Origin: Aliirhizobium smilacinae
GTDB taxonomy: Bacteria; Pseudomonadota; Alphaproteobacteria; Rhizobiales; Rhizobiaceae
DNA: 64,000 bases
Assembly: GCF_006335145.1 (NCBI RefSeq)
Contig: NZ_VDMN01000003.1
Span: forward strand, 496,001 to 560,000
Direction: 5' to 3'
Shown here: in pieces, positions 62,926 through 64,000 of the stretch
Layout: every line of letters starts with the position of its first letter
How positions within the stretch are numbered: position 1 is the first letter of the stretch
Made by a program: the position numbers and the translations under genes
Notes under the pieces: model-generated
The model's input: only the letters and a program-made list of their open reading frames with translations
The model's database searches: none
What the model was told of the DNA's origin: nothing

Positions 62926-64000
62926 TCAACTGGCGAGGGACGTTTTGCTGGGCTGCCCGGAAAAGTCCGCCAGCAGGTCATTGATCTCGCGAGGCCGAGA
63001 GAAGTGATAACCCTGCGCGTAATCGACGCCGATCTGCATCAGCTGCTGTCGTTGCTGCGCCGTCTCCACCCCCTCGGCAACCACCTGGCACTGCATCTGA
63101 TGCGAGATGGTCGTGATGCCCTCGATCAGCATCCGGCTCTTTCGTTCCACGTCGGTGTCGCCGCCAAGCAACGATTGTACGAAGGATTGATCGATCTTGA
63201 CGATATCGACAGGGAAGCGGTTCAGGTAGCTCAGAGACGAATAGCCGGTGCCGAAATCGTCCAGCGCGATGCGGCAGCCGAATTCATGAAGTTCGGACAG
63301 GGTTCTGCGGATTTCGGGGTCGTCATGCATCAGTACGGCTTCAGTGATCTCGATTACCAGACGGGAGGGCAGGATGCCCCCGTCGGCAAGCAGGTTGGCC
63401 AGCCGGGTTGGAAGGCCAGGTTCGAATTGCAATGGCGAGAAGTTCACGGCGACATAGGAATTGCCGAGGCCGGGAAGGCGGGAGACCCGATTGAGATTGG
63501 CAAGCGCGTCTTCCAGAATGAGATTGCCGATCGCGGCGATCGACCCGTTCTCCTCGGCGACGCTGACAAGCGGGCCGGGGGCAAGAAGACCCTTGCGGGG
63601 ATGGCGCAGGCGCATGAGCGCCTCGAAGCCGACGGGCAGGCCGCTGGCTATGCCGACGATCGGCTGGAAATGGGCCTCGAACCAGTTGGCTGCGATGCCG
63701 ACTTCGATGTCGCTTTCGATTTCGGCCTTTTCCCTGGTTTTGGTCAGGATGGCAGGGTCATAGACCTTTGCACCATTCTTGCCGTCGCGTTTGCGCGCAT
63801 ACATCGCCAGATCGGACTTTTGCAGTAGTTCCGCAGCGGTCGCGGCATGTTGCGGATAAAAGGCGACGCCAACACTGGCGCTCAGTCTTAGACTGGTTCC
63901 TTCAGTGCGGAACGGCGACTCGAACATGTCGATGATCTGCTGGCACAGTTCGGCGCTGCGGCTCTCGGCATCCGGGCCGGCGATCACTATGGCGAATTCA
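62926..64000 (-). CDS. GGDEF-EAL cyclic-di-GMP protein (3' part, truncated by window edge)
   Basis: 358 codons of open frame run to the window edge and start inside the GGDEF domain: the last bases encode DEF-side residues EFAIVIAG in frame. An EAL domain follows (~residues 110-350 of the visible part) with GFEALMRLRHP, VNFSPLQFEP, ITEAVLMH, LDDFGTGYSS, VKIDQSFV and VAEGVETAQQ, so the phosphodiesterase residues look complete. Shows that the GGDEF part is nearly intact, but only its C-terminal half is seen. It likely shares an operon with the solute-binding protein gene. Confidence 0.9.
   Translation of the reverse strand, partial: EFAIVIAGPDAESRSAELCQQIIDMFESPFRTEGTSLRLSASVGVAFYPQHAATAAELLQKSDLAMYARKRDGKNGAKVYDPAILTKTREKAEIESDIEVGIAANWFEAHFQPIVGIASGLPVGFEALMRLRHPRKGLLAPGPLVSVAEENGSIAAIGNLILEDALANLNRVSRLPGLGNSYVAVNFSPLQFEPGLPTRLANLLADGGILPSRLVIEITEAVLMHDDPEIRRTLSELHEFGCRIALDDFGTGYSSLSYLNRFPVDIVKIDQSFVQSLLGGDTDVERKSRMLIEGITTISHQMQCQVVAEGVETAQQRQQLMQIGVDYAQGYHFSRPREINDLLADFSGQPSKTSLAS

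Noticed and set aside
1..64000. CRISPR arrays, tRNA or rRNA genes, insertion sequences, prophage
   Set aside because: No regularly spaced repeats, no tRNA-like cloverleaf or rRNA stretches, no transposase or integrase genes were seen. Short RNAs without conserved sequence cannot be excluded.

Overview
The window is chromosomal DNA of an alphaproteobacterium, almost certainly a member of the Rhizobiaceae (Rhizobium/Agrobacterium/Ensifer relatives). The evidence is the fused anthranilate synthase trpE(G) behind a Trp-codon leader peptide, the order petA-petB-petC-apt, a second-type ClpS adaptor, an extensin-like C-terminal protein, the MoxR/DUF58/DUF4159 cluster facing DUF1285-NUDIX-cca, high GC content, and two copies of a short palindromic repeat of rhizobial type. 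I cannot name the species. Gene density is ordinary. I see no rRNA, tRNA, CRISPR array, insertion sequence or prophage.

Layout. 1-3.5 kb: the 5' part of a TonB-dependent haem/haemoglobin-type receptor (minus strand, cut by the window edge), facing fhs (formate-tetrahydrofolate ligase), then a small exported protein. 3.5-9 kb: extensin-like protein, trpL attenuator and trpE(G), two GNAT acetyltransferases and a MarR regulator. 9-13 kb: cation diffusion facilitator with queF, a DUF2076 protein, a HupE/UreJ permease and a ClpP-like peptidase. 13-20.7 kb: a CHASE-PAS-GGDEF-EAL protein, HxlR regulator, methyltransferase, RTX/GH16 secreted glycanase and BenE transporter. 20.7-32 kb: leuA behind a Leu-rich leader peptide, an ECF sigma/anti-sigma pair, metallophosphoesterase, NUDIX, small secreted protein, glutathionyl-hydroquinone reductase, GNAT, MFS transporter and a Tat-exported metallo-beta-lactamase-fold protein divergent from a LysR regulator. 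31.9-39.7 kb: a six-gene minus-strand operon (moxR, DUF58, DUF4159, a large membrane protein, two tandem GNATs). 39.8-42.4 kb: the divergent operon DUF1285-NUDIX-cca.

42.4-54 kb: DUF1059, hemF, Na/Pi cotransporter, trmL, and two paralogous ABC exporter half-transporters flanking a methyl-accepting chemotaxis protein, then a membrane endonuclease/exonuclease/phosphatase-family protein. 54-64 kb: petABC (cytochrome bc1 complex), apt, a LysE exporter, two MaoC-type dehydratases, ychF, clpS, pth, a periplasmic solute-binding protein and the 3' part of a GGDEF-EAL gene that runs off the right edge.

The most interesting material lies in leader regions rather than in new protein families: (i) a 17-codon ORF with a strong ribosome binding site ahead of the first ABC exporter, carrying an Arg-Leu-Arg triplet whose codons begin a hairpin, next to a perfect 14-bp palindrome; (ii) a perfect FNR/FixK-type box and a structured leader ahead of petABC, with a 14-codon ORF whose stop overlaps the GTG start of petA; (iii) a Leu-rich leader peptide ahead of leuA; (iv) a trpL leader with its promoter placed so that the mRNA may be leaderless; and (v) a TGA-N9-TCA element at the iron-receptor promoter.
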